Of a stretch of 64,000 nucleotides of DNA, positions 24,783 to 36,384 are shown piece after piece. The DNA is from Plasmodiophora brassicae (lineage: Eukaryota > Endomyxa: Phytomyxea > Phytomyxea > Plasmodiophorida), in assembly GCA_036867785.1 (NCBI GenBank), contig CP145421.1:682001-746000 (forward strand), read 5' to 3'. The first letter of the stretch is position 1. Each line of letters starts with the position of its first letter. The notes under the pieces are model-generated. The model did not search any database, was not told the DNA's origin, and saw nothing but the letters and a program-made list of their open reading frames with translations. The translations under genes and the position numbers were made by a program.

Positions 24783-25274
24783 ATGGCGTCGTCGTCGACA
24801 GGGACGGCGTCGACGGTGGTCGAGTCGCAGTCGCCGGCCGACGCCGTTGACCCGGTCGCGCTGGCGGTGCCGCCCAATGCGATCGTGCCGCTGCACCTGC
24901 GGCGGGGGGCGCGACCGCGACGACGCACGTCCCCGTCGAGGTCGGTCCAGTTCACGGCCGAGACCGTCGACAATGAGCACCTGGACAAGAAGAAGTCGAA
25001 GAGTAAGGGTGGTGGGCGGCCATTGTTGTACGTCTGCTCACAAGGACGTCTGGCAGAGTGCTGCATATTCCACAAGAAACGGGTCTTCGGGGAGAGCGAC
25101 AGCGAAAGCGGGGACGATTCGCACGGCAGCTGTAGCAGTGACGGTGGGCCACAGCCGACATCGCCCGGCAGCAGTAGCAGTGACGGGGGGCCACAGCCGT
25201 CGTCGTCGGCCACGAGACACAGCAAACGCATAGCGACAAAGCGGCGTAAGGATTTCTACCATGGCGGCCAATGA
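24783..25274 (+). CDS. PPP1R11: Protein phosphatase 1 inhibitor-3 (PPP1R11/Ypi1-like)
   Basis: The 145-residue product is a small disordered PP1 regulator. Exons 24783-25002 and 25057-25274 flank a 54-base intron. The core reads [39 protein letters not shown], which holds the PP1-docking RVxF-type motif (SVQF), the DNEH motif and the CCIFH block, all family signatures. Human inhibitor-3 has three adjacent cysteines; here two follow the lysines. The tail has two copies of a SSDGGPQP unit separated by a short Ser/Pro spacer, then a basic end. It should bind PP1 in the nucleus or at centrosomes. Confidence 0.93.
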   Translation: [163 protein letters not shown]

Positions 25275-25331
25275 AACAACTATTATTGTGAAAGCTGACG
25301 AGTTGTATGAGAGCGGATGGAGGCATGGTGT

Positions 25332-27378
25332 TCACTCGAGAGGCGTGCCTTCCGGGACGCTGTAGAACCGGACGGTCGGTTCGTTGGGATCGCGCAGGAT
25401 CACGTACGTGCCGCAGTCCAGGGACTCGATCGTCGCCAGGAACATGTGGAGCGAGCCCCAGAGGTACGTCGGCTTGACGCCGACCTGGTGGGCGAACTCC
25501 AGCGGCTTGAAGCGCTGGACGCCGAGAATCGTGTGCTGCTTGGGGTCGGCGGGCGCGATCCTGCTCACGAACCCCATGCGGACCTCATCCACACCGGACA
25601 GCAACGTCTGGCACGGAACACGGTTAGCAACGTTCGGCGAGGAGCCCTCACTACGACCGTACCTGTCCAATCCAACGCGTCATCTTGCAGGCGTTGTTGC
25701 GGAACTCGGTGGCGATGATGTAGCCGCGTTGCACGTCGAGCTTCTGGCGCCAGTCGGCCACGCCCGTACCGGTCTTGGCATCGAACTCCAGAACGGAGCG
25801 GACGGCAAGCAGCAGCATGTCACGATCCGTATCGGAGGATTTCTTCTCGACGGCGGCCTGGATCTCGGAACGAACAACGACGCGCTTGTTGTCGCCCAGC
25901 TGGAACCGTCGGTACCGGTACGCCGACGGCGGCACACCGGTCACCGTCGCCGGGCGAGCATCAGGGAACGTCAGCGCGATTTCATCTTTGACGACCTGGG
26001 CAATGAAGTCGCGTTGGACGCCGGTGGCCTCATGCATCAGCTGGGTGGCGTGGTTGATGGAATCCGCAGGAGGTTCTTCCTCGACGAGATCTTGCCCGGT
26101 CTCGTTCACGGTCTGGAAGCCGATCAACGAGGACGGACGACGATCAAGGAAGACGCCTTCGGGGGTCTTCCGAACGACAATGTCCCAGCTGTTGACGCTC
26201 CGAGGAGCCGCCATCAGCAACGACAGAACGGTGTCGGTCGCGTAGTAGTCTCCTGCCTTGTCCGCCGTAAGTCGCTTCATGAACACGTCCTCATCAGGGC
26301 GAATTCCAGTGAACCGGGCAGTGCTGCCGCGAAGCTTGGCCGGTGCTCGCGTCGTGATACGATCGACCACCTTGTCGTACAGGCGTAACCCGCCCGACTC
26401 GTACAGCGTCTGGACCGACTGCGATTCACGACGCATACGGGATTCCTCATCCTCGCTGCTATCGTCAGCGCGCCCGCGCATGCGCTTCCCGCCGCTTGTC
26501 TTCTCGAGGAAGGCCAGCGTCGCGCTTTCGAGCTGAGCGATCGAAAGCTGAGCGACCTCGGACCATTCGGGCTGGACGGTGATCGACGGCGGATTGACTT
26601 TGGGCGCGCGGTCCCAGTCACGAGGGCCGAAACGGCGACGAGGCTCCCAGCGGCCCTTCTGCTTCTTCCGTTGCTGTTGCTGCTGAGGCGCGCCAGACTG
26701 ACCGCCCTGACCCGCACCGGACGCGCCGCCGGAACGTCCGTCTTGAGCCCCAGAACCATGGTAGCCGCCCCGGCCGCCACCCCAGGCTCCACCACGACCG
26801 CCACCCCAGGATCCACCACGACCGCCACGTCCCCCACGAGGACGGTTGCCACCGATTCTCTGAATCCCGAAGCGGGACTTCGGCTTGGGCTTCGTGTCGA
26901 CCAGCGAAAAGGACGTTTCGTCCTCTGTAGTGACAGTGTCAGAGCGTCGCGAAGCAGACAGCAAATCAAACAGTGCAATCCAGCAATCGTCAAACGTGTT
27001 CAGAGAGAAGATTAGGAAATATTCGTCATTGAAGACTCGGGAGGAACATTCTCATCACAACGCGACAGGGCCGAAACGTCGTCGGCGTACCTTGTTTGTT
27101 AAACGCCAGCGCAGTGGTCGATGCGCCGCCGTACGAGGCCCCATATCGGTCACGGCGGCCATCGTGAGACGACTGCTGTGTGGACAGGAAATCCGCGGGC
27201 CTGCCGATCCTGTCCGACTTGCTGAACAGCGCGAACGGCACCGTCAACTCGCCTATCCATGCGCATTCAGCGTGTGCACCACGGCAACAGTGCACGGCCT
27301 CGGCATACCATCCGTCGAGAGGGCCGGCCCCCAGCCGTCCTTATGCGACGCGCAAGGCTTCAGATGCAACAGCGCCAT
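25332..27378 (-). CDS. EIF3D: Eukaryotic translation initiation factor 3 subunit D
   Basis: This is the cap-contacting eIF3 subunit. The first exon (MALLHLKPCASHKDGWGP) carries the GWGP motif. An intron of about 57 bases leads to FALFSKSDRIGRPADF, then DETSFSLVDT. The conserved core includes YDKVVDRITTR, YATDTVLSLLM, SWDIVVRKTPEG, QRDFIAQVV, SAYRYRRFQLGD, DWRQKLDVQRGYIIATEFRNN and the end LRDPNEPTVRFYSVPEGT. Between the N-terminus and core lies a glycine/arginine insertion with RGGRGGRGGSWGGGRGG and a poly-Gln run. The long acidic tail of animal eIF3d is missing. Exon borders inside are partly approximate. Confidence 0.96.
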
Positions 27379-27533
27379 TGGTTGTATGGCAGACCCGCGG
27401 ACTCCGTGCGCCGATTCCGTGAGGCCGTGTCGATGTCGCGGACTGCGTCGACAGACAGCGATGCCGGTTCGGGCGAAGTAATTCTGCTTGATCGAATAAT
27501 GTTGTAATGAAGGGGTGTTTGTTTACAAGCCTG

Positions 27534-27654
27534 TTTTACCGTTCCGGAGCCATTGTCGTGCGCCTGTATGTGTCGCCGTCTGTCGTAAAAGAACGAAGCC
27601 TTCAAACATTTTGGTCCGAGCTTCCTCCACTTGATATATGGTGTCGGACATGTC
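27534..27654 (+). mobile_element. hAT-type transposon 5' fragment
   Basis: A plus-strand stretch reads KERSLQTFWSELPPLDIW, near-identical to KKDEAFKHFGPELPPLDG at the BED-finger end of the hAT relic at 31.3-31.5 kb on the other strand. DNA identity continues upstream of the coding part. It abuts the left arm of a palindrome. Confidence 0.5.
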
Positions 27655-27852
27655 GGCAGCTGCCTCTGCTGCCCGCGATATGTCATTACACTATCGTGCA
27701 GTCTCACGCGCACACGCTCGTGCCCTGTTCAACGGTGTGGTCGCCACAGATGGGTAGGTGTGGCGACCACACCGTCGAACAGGGCACGAGCGTGTGTGCG
27801 TGAGACTGCACGATAGTGTAATGACATATCGCGGGCAGCAGGGGCAGCTGCC
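27655..27852. repeat. Inverted duplication 1
   Basis: Left arm 27655-27749 and right arm 27760-27852 are reverse complements with few mismatches, separated by about 10 bases. The outer ends read GGCAGCTGCC. No coding match is recognised in the arms. The left arm joins a hAT fragment and the right arm runs toward the CCT-motif gene. Confidence 0.92.
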
Positions 27853-27877
27853 GGGACGGTCGGTCGCAGGGTCACGT

Positions 27878-27933
27878 TCGCAAGAAACTGCTTCGGGACG
27901 GCGCGGCTCGGTCCACGCAGTACGTATTTGCGA
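27878..27933 (+). repeat. 56-base segment found inverted at the second CCT-gene copy
   Basis: This segment lies upstream of the first CCT-motif gene copy and is bounded by short inverted ends (TCGCA and TTGCGA). The same segment occurs at 43301-43356 upstream of the second copy but in opposite orientation relative to its gene. Confidence 0.75.
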
Positions 27934-28034
27934 TACTAAACGGCCGATACTTGTCAGATATTCGGCCGAACCCCGTTAGCGCCTTATTCCCAGTAGTGGT
28001 TGCGATCGCAACGCAATCGAGCGTGAGGAGAGGG

Positions 28035-28538
28035 ATGCTGCCGCTCCAGGCCGACCCCGACTATAACCCATTCTTCGATGACCCGTCGTTCTTTGCGGCA
28101 GACCCCGACGTCCAGGCGATCCTGGAATCGCGCGTGGGCCAGTATGGCGGTCAGGCGGACAGGCACGACGGCGTCGATCAGTACCTGCTGCACGGCGACG
28201 GCGTGTCAGACCCCATGCCGCTACCCACACCAAACGAACTTGTTCTCGGAGAGCCGATGCTGACTGCGGTCGACACGCCAAGGAAGAGGGGTTCGTTGAT
28301 GCAGCGCGACCCGACCGAGAATTTGTATTTCAACTGGACCATCATCAAGGACATCGAGAAGCGCTGCAAGGTCATCCGATGGAAGAAGAAGAAGATCAAG
28401 ATCCTGAACGGCGACTCCATCCCTACCAAGTACGAGCGGCGCCAGGTCTACGCCAAGAAACGCCCACGCGTCAACGGGCGCTTCATGTCGGTCAAGAGTC
28501 AGCAGACAACGACGATGCCCGAACAGTCCTCATCATAG
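28035..28538 (+). CDS. CCT-motif-like protein, copy 1
   Basis: A single-exon frame of 167 residues starts MLPLQADPDYNPFFDD. It contains ENLYFNWTIIKDIEKRCK, a lysine run (WKKKKIK) and ends with TKYERRQVYAKKRPRVNGRFM. The last block resembles the second half of the CCT domain (Y-RK-A--RPRVKGRF) of plant and protist nuclear regulators; the first half is not evident. A nuclear DNA- or partner-binding role is inferred. A near-identical intact copy lies inverted at 42687-43193, so both frames appear maintained or recently duplicated. Sequence just past the stop (28545-28580) resembles antisense of HBS1 exon 1. Confidence 0.6.
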   Translation: MLPLQADPDYNPFFDDPSFFAADPDVQAILESRVGQYGGQADRHDGVDQYLLHGDGVSDPMPLPTPNELVLGEPMLTAVDTPRKRGSLMQRDPTENLYFNWTIIKDIEKRCKVIRWKKKKIKILNGDSIPTKYERRQVYAKKRPRVNGRFMSVKSQQTTTMPEQSSS

Positions 28539-28584
28539 TAGTACAGTAGTCGTCATCCTCCTCCTCGTAATCTGCGCTCATATC

Positions 28585-29723
28585 TTGCAGCCAATTTGCT
28601 GTTGCTTAGCGTTCGTGGAGGGAGACGAGTCAACATTTCCATCTGTTATGCATATCTCTCGTCGCCATTTGCCTACCATCTTCGATCTCTGCGTCCTGTT
28701 AATGCTGCAACCGCGCTCGGTTTAAAGTTCAAAAGCATGTAGAGCCTCGTTTTCGGCCGCGCGCTTCAAGGGCGATCGGGTGCCCTGCACCCGTCCTCGC
28801 ATCCACAATGGGTCCCTTTTTCTCGCAGTTCGCTAACAATATCAAGCAACCTTCTTGCATCCCGATAGTCGAGCGCGTTGACGGGAGAGTACGCGATTGC
28901 TGGATTTGTGATTCCGCTCACCGCCGACAGCGCCGTGCAAGCGAGAAAATACACGTTTCAGGTCAGGGTACCGGAGGTCATCTGCCAAATTCCACAGATG
29001 ATGTGGTTTGACCATGAGATCTTTAAATTCGCTATCACCATCGCACCGCGCAAGGTACTTCCCAAGTCCTCGCATTCACAACGGGTCCCCTTTTCTCGCG
29101 ATTCGCTGACAACATCAAGAAGGCGTGTTCGGAGTGCCTTCCCGGCCACGTCGATAATGATTCACTGCTGCAACAGTGCACGCAAGCACTCAGGATTACC
29201 GTTCGCGGTAGTGTTGAGTTCGGCCGGCAGTTGACAATACAGCTTGGGAAGTACCTTGCGCGGTGCGATGGTGATAGCGAATTTAAAGATCTCATGGTCA
29301 AACCACATCATCTGTGGAATTTGGCCGATGACCACCGGTACCCTGACCTGAAACGTGTATTTTCTCGCTTGCACGGCGCTGTCGGCGGTGAGCGGAATCA
29401 CAAATTCAGCAATCGCGTACTCTCCCGTCAACGCGCTCGACTGTCGGGATGCAAGAAGGTTGCTTGATATTGTTAGCGAACTGCGAGAAAAAGGGACCCA
29501 TTGTGGATGCGAGGACGGGTGCAGGGCACCCGATCGCCCTTGAAGCGCGCGGCCGAAAACGAGGCTCTACATGCTTTTGAACTTTAAACCGAGCGCGGTT
29601 GCAGCATTAACAGGACGCAGAGATCGAAGATGGTAGGCAAATGGCGACGGTTGATGCATAAACGGATGAACATGTTGACTCGTCTCCCTCCACGAACGCT
29701 AAGCGACAGCAAATTGGCTGCAA
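28585..29723. repeat. Inverted duplication 2, about 480-base arms
   Basis: Left arm 28585-29066 and right arm 29243-29723 are reverse complements at high but not full identity, with a 176-base spacer. Both arms encode a hAT C-terminal dimerisation-like block on the strand pointing out of the spacer (WNLADDLRYPDLKRVFSRL, then RARLSGCKK). The right arm merges with the coding frame of the hAT relic. The spacer shares short similarity with the arm but is not part of the fold. Confidence 0.93.
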
Positions 29724-31480
29724 TAGCACTTTCAACGCTGACACCCCTTCGCAGTACGTCGAACTGGAATACAGTTGTCAGAACCGCACGCATTGTACAT
29801 GAAATTTGAACCAACAAAGACAGACGTCGAACGTGGCGTCGATCTTCAGAACTTGTACCATGCCTTCGAGTTCTATCGCCCTCGAAAGCTTGAATAACAC
29901 GACTTGGACACGGGCAAGACGGTCGAGCGTGCATAGATTCGAACCCCAACAAGTTTTCGAAGAGGATGAGATTAACGCGCTTCCTGTACTTCAGCAGGCG
30001 TTGAGCGTCGAGGAGTTCAGCCAGCCGTTGGACCGGATTGATGCCTCTGACAATATAGATGGACTCCGTTACAATCTTAGAGATCGTCGGGTACGTCCGC
30101 ACCAAGTCCATGCAGAACTTGGGGAGCGCGTGGGCTGCACTTCCGTAAGAGAACATGAACGCCTTGTTGTAGGCGCACAGACGACGAAGCGTTTCACGAC
30201 ACTGGGAGACTCGTTCCGAAAGGTCCTCATAGATGGACCCCACATAACGGTCATCAGAAGTCGCAAATCGGGGAGCATTAGGCCGCTCGTCAGACGAGCC
30301 GGCGGAGACAAAGCTATCAAGAGGCTGGCGAATCATCGCTCGTAGACGTCACTTGGCATCGACGAGAGTGTTCAGAAGGTTTTCCGAGCTTTCGCGTAGC
30401 AACCCCATAGAGCAGGGTTGAAGATATAGAGCGCACGGACCACTGGCCATTATATTCAACACCTGATGTGCCAATATTAAATAGAGGAAGTTGTTTACAG
30501 ACTCTCAGGCATACCTGTTTTCCAACGACGTGTGTTGTCCCACGCCGTCACCGCCAGTCTATACAGCCGTGGCATGGAGACACGTCCGACCGTCGCCGAC
30601 ATCGTGGCATCATTAACCAGCCAGGAGTTGCGGAGTGCACAACGGCGTTCGCGTGCTGCAGGGATGTGATGGCTGCCGACTACCTGACGAAGCCTGCCCC
30701 CAGCGCGTCGTTCCACACAAACCTAACCCTGGCAGGCATCATCGATACCTGTCCCAGGCCGTGTGCTGCTGGAGGGGGCGTGTTGAACAACATGTCCAAT
30801 ACGACCAGCAGCACATCCCTGCGGCAAGCGAACGCTGCCGCGCACTCCGCAACTCCACGATGTTGTATACGCAGCGACAAGAAGTTCACCTCCGATCCTA
30901 GAAGCTGGAAGCTGTAGGAATAGCCCATGCGGGGTGCAGCCTGATCTGGAAGAACTCTTCCAGTACTTGGTTTCAAACGTCGGGAACGCCATCAACGATC
31001 GGTGCATGGCACGCGCAAACAATTCTTCCAACATACTCTGCTCCTCTGACGGCATGGAATCCAACCACGAGGAAGAATTCGACGAATCAAAGGTCCTTCG
31101 AGACGAATGACTGACCGAACGTGCAGGAGTGAGAGTGGTGACCGCAGATGTAGTGGCAGTTATCGACTTGTTTCCGCTGACGAGGACGACGTTGCGCATG
31201 ACACCGGTGGAACCGTTCTGACGCGCCTTGCAAGTGTTAAAGTGGTTCCGCATACGGTCAACGTTCTTGACAACTGAGGTGTTGCAATAATTGCAAGCAC
31301 GGCGAGAGTTCTTTGCCCATCAAGTGGAGGAAGCTCCGGGCCGAAATGTTTGAAGGCTTCGTCCTTCTTCGGTCCCATCCCAGCCAGCACGCTATTAATA
31401 TGAACGATCGACAACGACGACAGACAAGACGACGACGACCACTCGCACGCACAATAATGTCTCCGAGCCAAATCGTTCGC
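28842..31480 (-). mobile_element. hAT-family DNA transposon relic with BED finger
   Basis: On the minus strand a BED-type zinc finger (CNYCNTSVVKNVDRMRNHFNTC) follows MGPKKDEAFKHFGPELPP near 31370. Next come SMLEELFARAMHRSLMAFPTFETKYWK, typical of hAT N-terminal regions, then an open frame of 250 residues at 29584-30336 and a hATC-like dimerisation block at 28842-29075. The order is disturbed by inverted duplications 2 and 3 and by frame breaks, so it is not an active copy. I could not fix terminal repeats or an 8-base target duplication. Confidence 0.6.
30624..30856. repeat. Inverted duplication 3
   Basis: Arms 30624-30668 and 30812-30856 are reverse complements with several mismatches, spaced by 143 bases, inside the hAT relic. 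Each arm carries part of the transposase coding sequence. Confidence 0.8.
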
Positions 31481-31525
31481 GCAACCGACCTATCTCACTT
31501 CAAGCAAGGCAAGCAAAATGTATTA

Positions 31526-33089
31526 TTATAGATTACGAAGCCATAAAATACGATAGAGTAGGTTAATAGGCCAGATAACTGAGGCCATAAAAGACTTTTT
31601 ACGTCGCGATAAGGTGACGCCAGCAATGTACACGAACAGAAAGAAGATGCTGCGACGCAACCGGCGAGCCTCGTTAATGCTCTTGTCAAGAGTGTCCAGA
31701 GACGATGACACGCAATGTAGAGGGGCCGATGCCGTCCCCATGAACTCTGGTGGGAATTGGGTCTCACAACGTGGTCTGATCCATTCAAGAACATCGTCAA
31801 ATAATCGCGCTCTGAGTTACTCTCGTTAGCAACACCAGGACGGTAACTCAAGACACAAGTGACACACCTGTCGACGTCGTTATGAATCTCGTGGAAGGCG
31901 CCCTCGAAAATACGAACGCTCTTGTCTGTGGAGCTAGCCTTTTCAACGAATTGCAACGACGCTTCGGCGTCCGTCAGCTGATCCGCGCTTCCATGGAAGA
32001 GTAGTATTGGGGTCTAACGGCACATTTAGAGACAGATATACCAATAATATGAATAGCTGTCGGGACCTTCATTTCTGCAGCCCGCTTCAACGTCTGGCGC
32101 GCTCCCCTGAGGCGACATTCATATATGAACGCAACCTCGGTATGCAGTTGACATACGAGAGGATCTGGAAAACAAGACGAACCGTAATAAACGGAAGGCA
32201 AAGACGGTCATTAATCGCAGCCGACGCGACACCGTCGATGGATGACAGTGAGCACGGGTCGACGTTCTGTCCGCAGGGTTAGAGCAGTTCCAGTCGATTC
32301 CGGCAAGCCTTACCGATGAGATAAGGAACTCTTGGAATAAAGGCCAAGACACTTTAAGAAGCAGAACCTTCCACCACTTTGGCTGGACGATACGCGACAG
32401 CCTCAGCCACGGCGAGGTGGCGATCACACCACGGAGGCGATGTTCAGTGTCGTGAAGCGCGTACGAAATGGCCAACATGCCTCCCATTGACTGTCCGTAT
32501 AAAAACACAGGCAGCCTTGGAGACGCCGCTGTCGCTATACGATGCAGTTGCCCAATGTCATTAATGAAATCCGCGAACAGGCCGTCTGCTCGAGGGCCCC
32601 CAGACAAGCTGAACACGGTAGTCAGCACCTCGGTACCAGACTACACAATGGAGCCAAACCCGTGTCCTCGGAGGTCGATCGTATGAACATCACATTGCGC
32701 ATCAGTCAACTCCTAGCATGCTTTGATTAAGGGAAAGTGCTGCCAATCTGAGAGCACGACAACGTACTTTGATCACGTGGTAGAACCGTCCGACATGCTC
32801 GCCAAACCTGCAAGCACGCGTTAACATTGCCAGTTGCGGTGACGTTTCCGGCACGATACCCATGGATTAATAGAACGATGCACTTCGCGGGCTGATCGGA
32901 CCTGCGGAACCGCTGGTAGAACAGTTTGCAGGCACTGACCCCGAGGATGTATCGGCGCTCGATCGGCGCGATTTCAACAATCGGTACCGATTTGATCTTG
33001 AGCAGCGTCGACGACTGGTTCCGGGGCAACGTTGCCCCGCCCCCGTATGACACGTTCAGCTTGGCTTCGTCGGCGTCGTTGGCCACCAT
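31526..33089 (-). CDS. Alpha/beta hydrolase, monoglyceride lipase/lysophospholipase type
   Basis: The protein reads CIVLLIHGYR (oxyanion region), then GGPRADGLFADFINDIGQL, the nucleophile elbow YGQSMGGMLAISYAL, TPILLFHGSADQLTD with the acid and FHEIHND with the histidine, so the triad is complete. This is the serine aminopeptidase S33/MGLL-like family. The C-terminus extends to a basic, hydrophobic tail ending LLYRILWLRNL that could attach to membrane. Several short introns interrupt it. The ATG at 33089 (MVANDADEAKLN) is chosen; an in-frame ATG lies at 33200. It follows HBS1 on the same strand after about 130 bases. Likely role is lipid ester hydrolysis. Confidence 0.85.
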
Positions 33090-33219
33090 AGCGCCACCAC
33101 GAACGCGTCCGACTGAAAAATAATATTCTGCGGCGCCGCAAAACGAATGTGGTCCGGTTCCACTGACTTCCGGTTCCACTGACTGGCCGTCATGCCACAA
33201 ACATTCCGGCGGCTGTTAC

Positions 33220-35736
33220 TTATGAAGACGGAGGGTAGACTTTATTCACGATGCCGATTGCTGTGGTCTTGCCGTCGCGGCGGAGCGTGAAGCGACCGAG
33301 TTGCCGAGAGACGTCCAGAGGTTCTAGCCTGAATTTCCGTCACAACCATTTAGAAACGTTCAGCGCGGAACCAGTGTCAAACGGACCCAATGGGACGCTG
33401 CATTTCGATAACGACAGAGGCGCGCATCGCCGATGTCAGTAGACGTGGATGACGTTTCAGGACCGCCCCTGTCGTCTTGTGCAGCTGGGCTCGCAATCTG
33501 GTAATGATGCAAGGCTCTTCGAAGTACTGAGCATGCAGGACCATCTACCAGAGCGTCAGCAGGATCAGGACAGGAGGGCAAACCAAACCGTACCTCGGAT
33601 CCCGCTAGAACTGGACGCGACATCGATTCCAGCGTGACGATCGTCGCTTGAATCTTCGATGTCATTTGAAGCGGACTGTTCACATCGCACAGAATCGATC
33701 CCATCATAACAACAGCTTCGTCACTGCAACCAGAGATGCCGATCTCGATCCGTTCACCAGGAACAGCATATTCGACCGCGTCGGTACCGTTTCGTAGGAT
33801 GGCTTTAACGGTCACGACTTGGTTTGCGGGTAGCAGCAGAACACGGTCTTGCACGATAACACACCCAGTCTGGACGATACCGGCGACAGCGAGGCCTCCC
33901 AGCGCTTGCGACTTAAATACATCGGAGCAGGACATTCGCATCGGCATTTCAAGCTGTCGGACAGGGACAGAAAATTCATCAATCATTTGCAGCAGATGGG
34001 GACCTTTGTACCACGATGTCAGTTCGGGAGCGGACGCCGGCTTCGTGAGGTTCTCTCCGAGCAGTCCTGAGCACGGTACGAAACGCACCGAATTCGGCTT
34101 GAATCCGATGCTCTTGAGAAACGGCGTGACCAGCCCCACAATCTCATCGTAGCGCGCTTGCAACCATCCCATCATATCCAGTTTGTTGACGACAACCACG
34201 ACTTCGTTGATGCCCATTGACTTCAACAGGATGGCGTGTTCTTTGGTCTGCCCGTCATCTTTGAAGCCAGCTTCGAATTCCCCGGTGACAGAGTCGACAA
34301 CCAATAACGCGCAATCTGCCTGAGACGCGGCCGCAAGCATATTCGGGACGAAATCGCGATGCCCAGGCGCATCCAGCAACGTGACCCGGCGGTGCTCCGT
34401 TGAGAAAACGTTCACAGCGACGTCAACAGTGACACCGCGGCTCCTCTCATCATCCGCGACATCAAGCACCCAGGCGAACATGAACGAGGCCTTGCCTTGT
34501 TCGCGAGATTCCTTCTCGAACCGATGCATGTCTTTCGAAGACACAGCTCCGGTCAAGTACAGCAGATGCCCCATCAACGTGGACTTGCCCGCATCGACGT
34601 GACCGCCGGCGATCATATTGACATTCGGACGTGATTCAGCCTCTTGTGAAGCGACAATCTTCTCAATCCGCTCCCGTCGCTTCCGAAGGGCTGCTTCGCC
34701 AAGACCTTTTACAGGAGCAGCAGCGGGTTTCCCTACGAGGATTTCCTTATCCTTGCCATCATCTCCAGTGGTTTCCACACGTTTTGGGGCACTGTGTTTC
34801 GCCTATCACGACCCTGTCAAACATCGGGTAACAACCAACGTAAACGTGTGTGCGCTTACGCGAAGCTGTGAACTGCGGGCTTTCTCGTCAGGTGACGGTT
34901 CTTTAAACTGAAACGGCGTAATTGACGACGCAGCAGCCTCCACGCCTTTGTCTGTTACAGCAGGTGGAATCGACGTAACAGGTTTCCTCGGGTCGAGGCT
35001 TGCACTTAACGCTTCACCCAGGAGGGAAACTGGTTGTGAAGTATGCGGAACGGTTTCCACAGCCGGTTCCGGGAGTTCCCGAAACGAGGGTAGTTCAATG
35101 ATTGCTTGACCTGGCTCTTTGGCCTCTTCCTGCATATGCCGCTGTTAAAAGTGGTCGGATGTGCAACCGTTGCAAACGTTAATTACGCTAGGCGCTAAAT
35201 CATGAGCGCCCGTCAGCACAGATTCGTCGAAAACGGGCGCCCTTGCTTCGTTGGCAGCTCCAAGAAGCATGGCTGTGAACATGAAATCAGGGACGCAAAC
35301 CATATCACATGCTGTGAGGATGGACCTGTAGCGGCATCAACGTCAAAATTGCACTGCTCGATAGCAATGCGAATTTCGGCGCGATCGATATCACCGACGA
35401 TTTCTAAAACGCGATCGATGGCCTCCCTCATACTGTCTGTAGACAACCCCCAGGATGAAATCAAGCGGGAACGGGAATTAAATAGAGCTAACCTGTCTTT
35501 GGTGGCTGCTGTGTCGAAATAAAACTCGACAGGTTATTATACAGCGGATTGGCTAGGTACGCCGCGCTGCCCGGTGACATGGCTGATGCCACCGGCGACT
35601 GCCCGTACGCCTCATCATAGTAGTCGTCCTCGTCCTCCTCGTAATCTGCGCTCACACAATCAGCCGGCGGACTTCCAACCCGGTGCCACCACTCACCGTC
35701 GTAGTCCAGGTCGCGAACTATTCGATGGCGCGACAT
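33220..35736 (-). CDS. HBS1: HBS1, ribosome-rescue GTPase
   Basis: HBS1 partners Dom34/Pelota to free stalled ribosomes. The first exon MSRHRIVRDLDYDGE matches HBS1L (MARHRNVRGYNYDED), followed by EEDEDDYYDEAYGQSP. The second conserved block is MREAIDRVLEIVGD...IEQCNFDVDAAT. The GTPase core has GGHVDAGKST (G1), RGVTVDVA (G2), DAPGHRDF (G3), VNKLDM (G4) and CSGLLGENL. Domain II and III follow, ending QLGRFTLRRDGKTTAIGIVNK. The stop is at 33220, reached through an intron downstream of about 33460. Its 5' exon forms the left end of palindrome 4, and a decayed mirror copy of that exon lies at 36250-36384. Confidence 0.95.
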
Positions 35737-36384
35737 CCCTCACGTCTTGTCTGCAAACTCCGTCGCACGGCACGGGCCCGCTGCTTTCCTGTTGCAACAA
35801 GATAAAGCACATCCGCTGCTTTCCCGCCAATGAAGTGATATACCGTACTGATCCACAGAACGTTAGTTTTCTTTACTCAGAAATGTTACGGAAGGGTGCC
35901 TGTTCTGCGGGATCACAGGGCGGAGTGCATTGGGCACAGTGAAGGCATGGACGGGAAAGAAGAGCCCGGCCGAGAAGCGGTATTTCAACTGGATCTTCAT
36001 CCTTGCAGCGCTTCTCGATGTCCTTGATGAAGGTCCACTTGAAATACCGCTTCACGGTCGGGCTCTCCTTTCCCTGCGTCGCACTGCCATGCCTGCACTG
36101 TGCCCAATGCACTCCGCCCTGTGATCCCGCAGAACAGGCACCCTTCCGTAACAATTCTGAGTAAAGCAGACTAACGTTCAGTGGATCAGTACGGTATATC
36201 ACTTCACTGGCGGGAAAGCAGCTATTTTGTTGCAACAGGAAAGCAGCGGTCGCGCCATCGGATAGTTCGCGACCTGGACTACAGTATCTACGACGGTTAG
36301 TGGTGGCACCGCCGCACCGGGTTGGAAGTCCGCCGGCTGATTTTTTGAGCGCAGATTAGGTTCGAGGAGGACGAGGACGACTAC
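35621..36384. repeat. Inverted duplication 4, contains HBS1 first exon
   Basis: Left arm 35621-35993 and right arm 36034-36384 are reverse complements at high identity with a 40-base spacer. The outer 115 bases of the left arm are HBS1 exon 1; the right arm holds its mirror image with small changes. The inner parts carry a piece resembling the CCT-gene block YFNWTIIKDIEKRCK in each arm. Confidence 0.92.
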
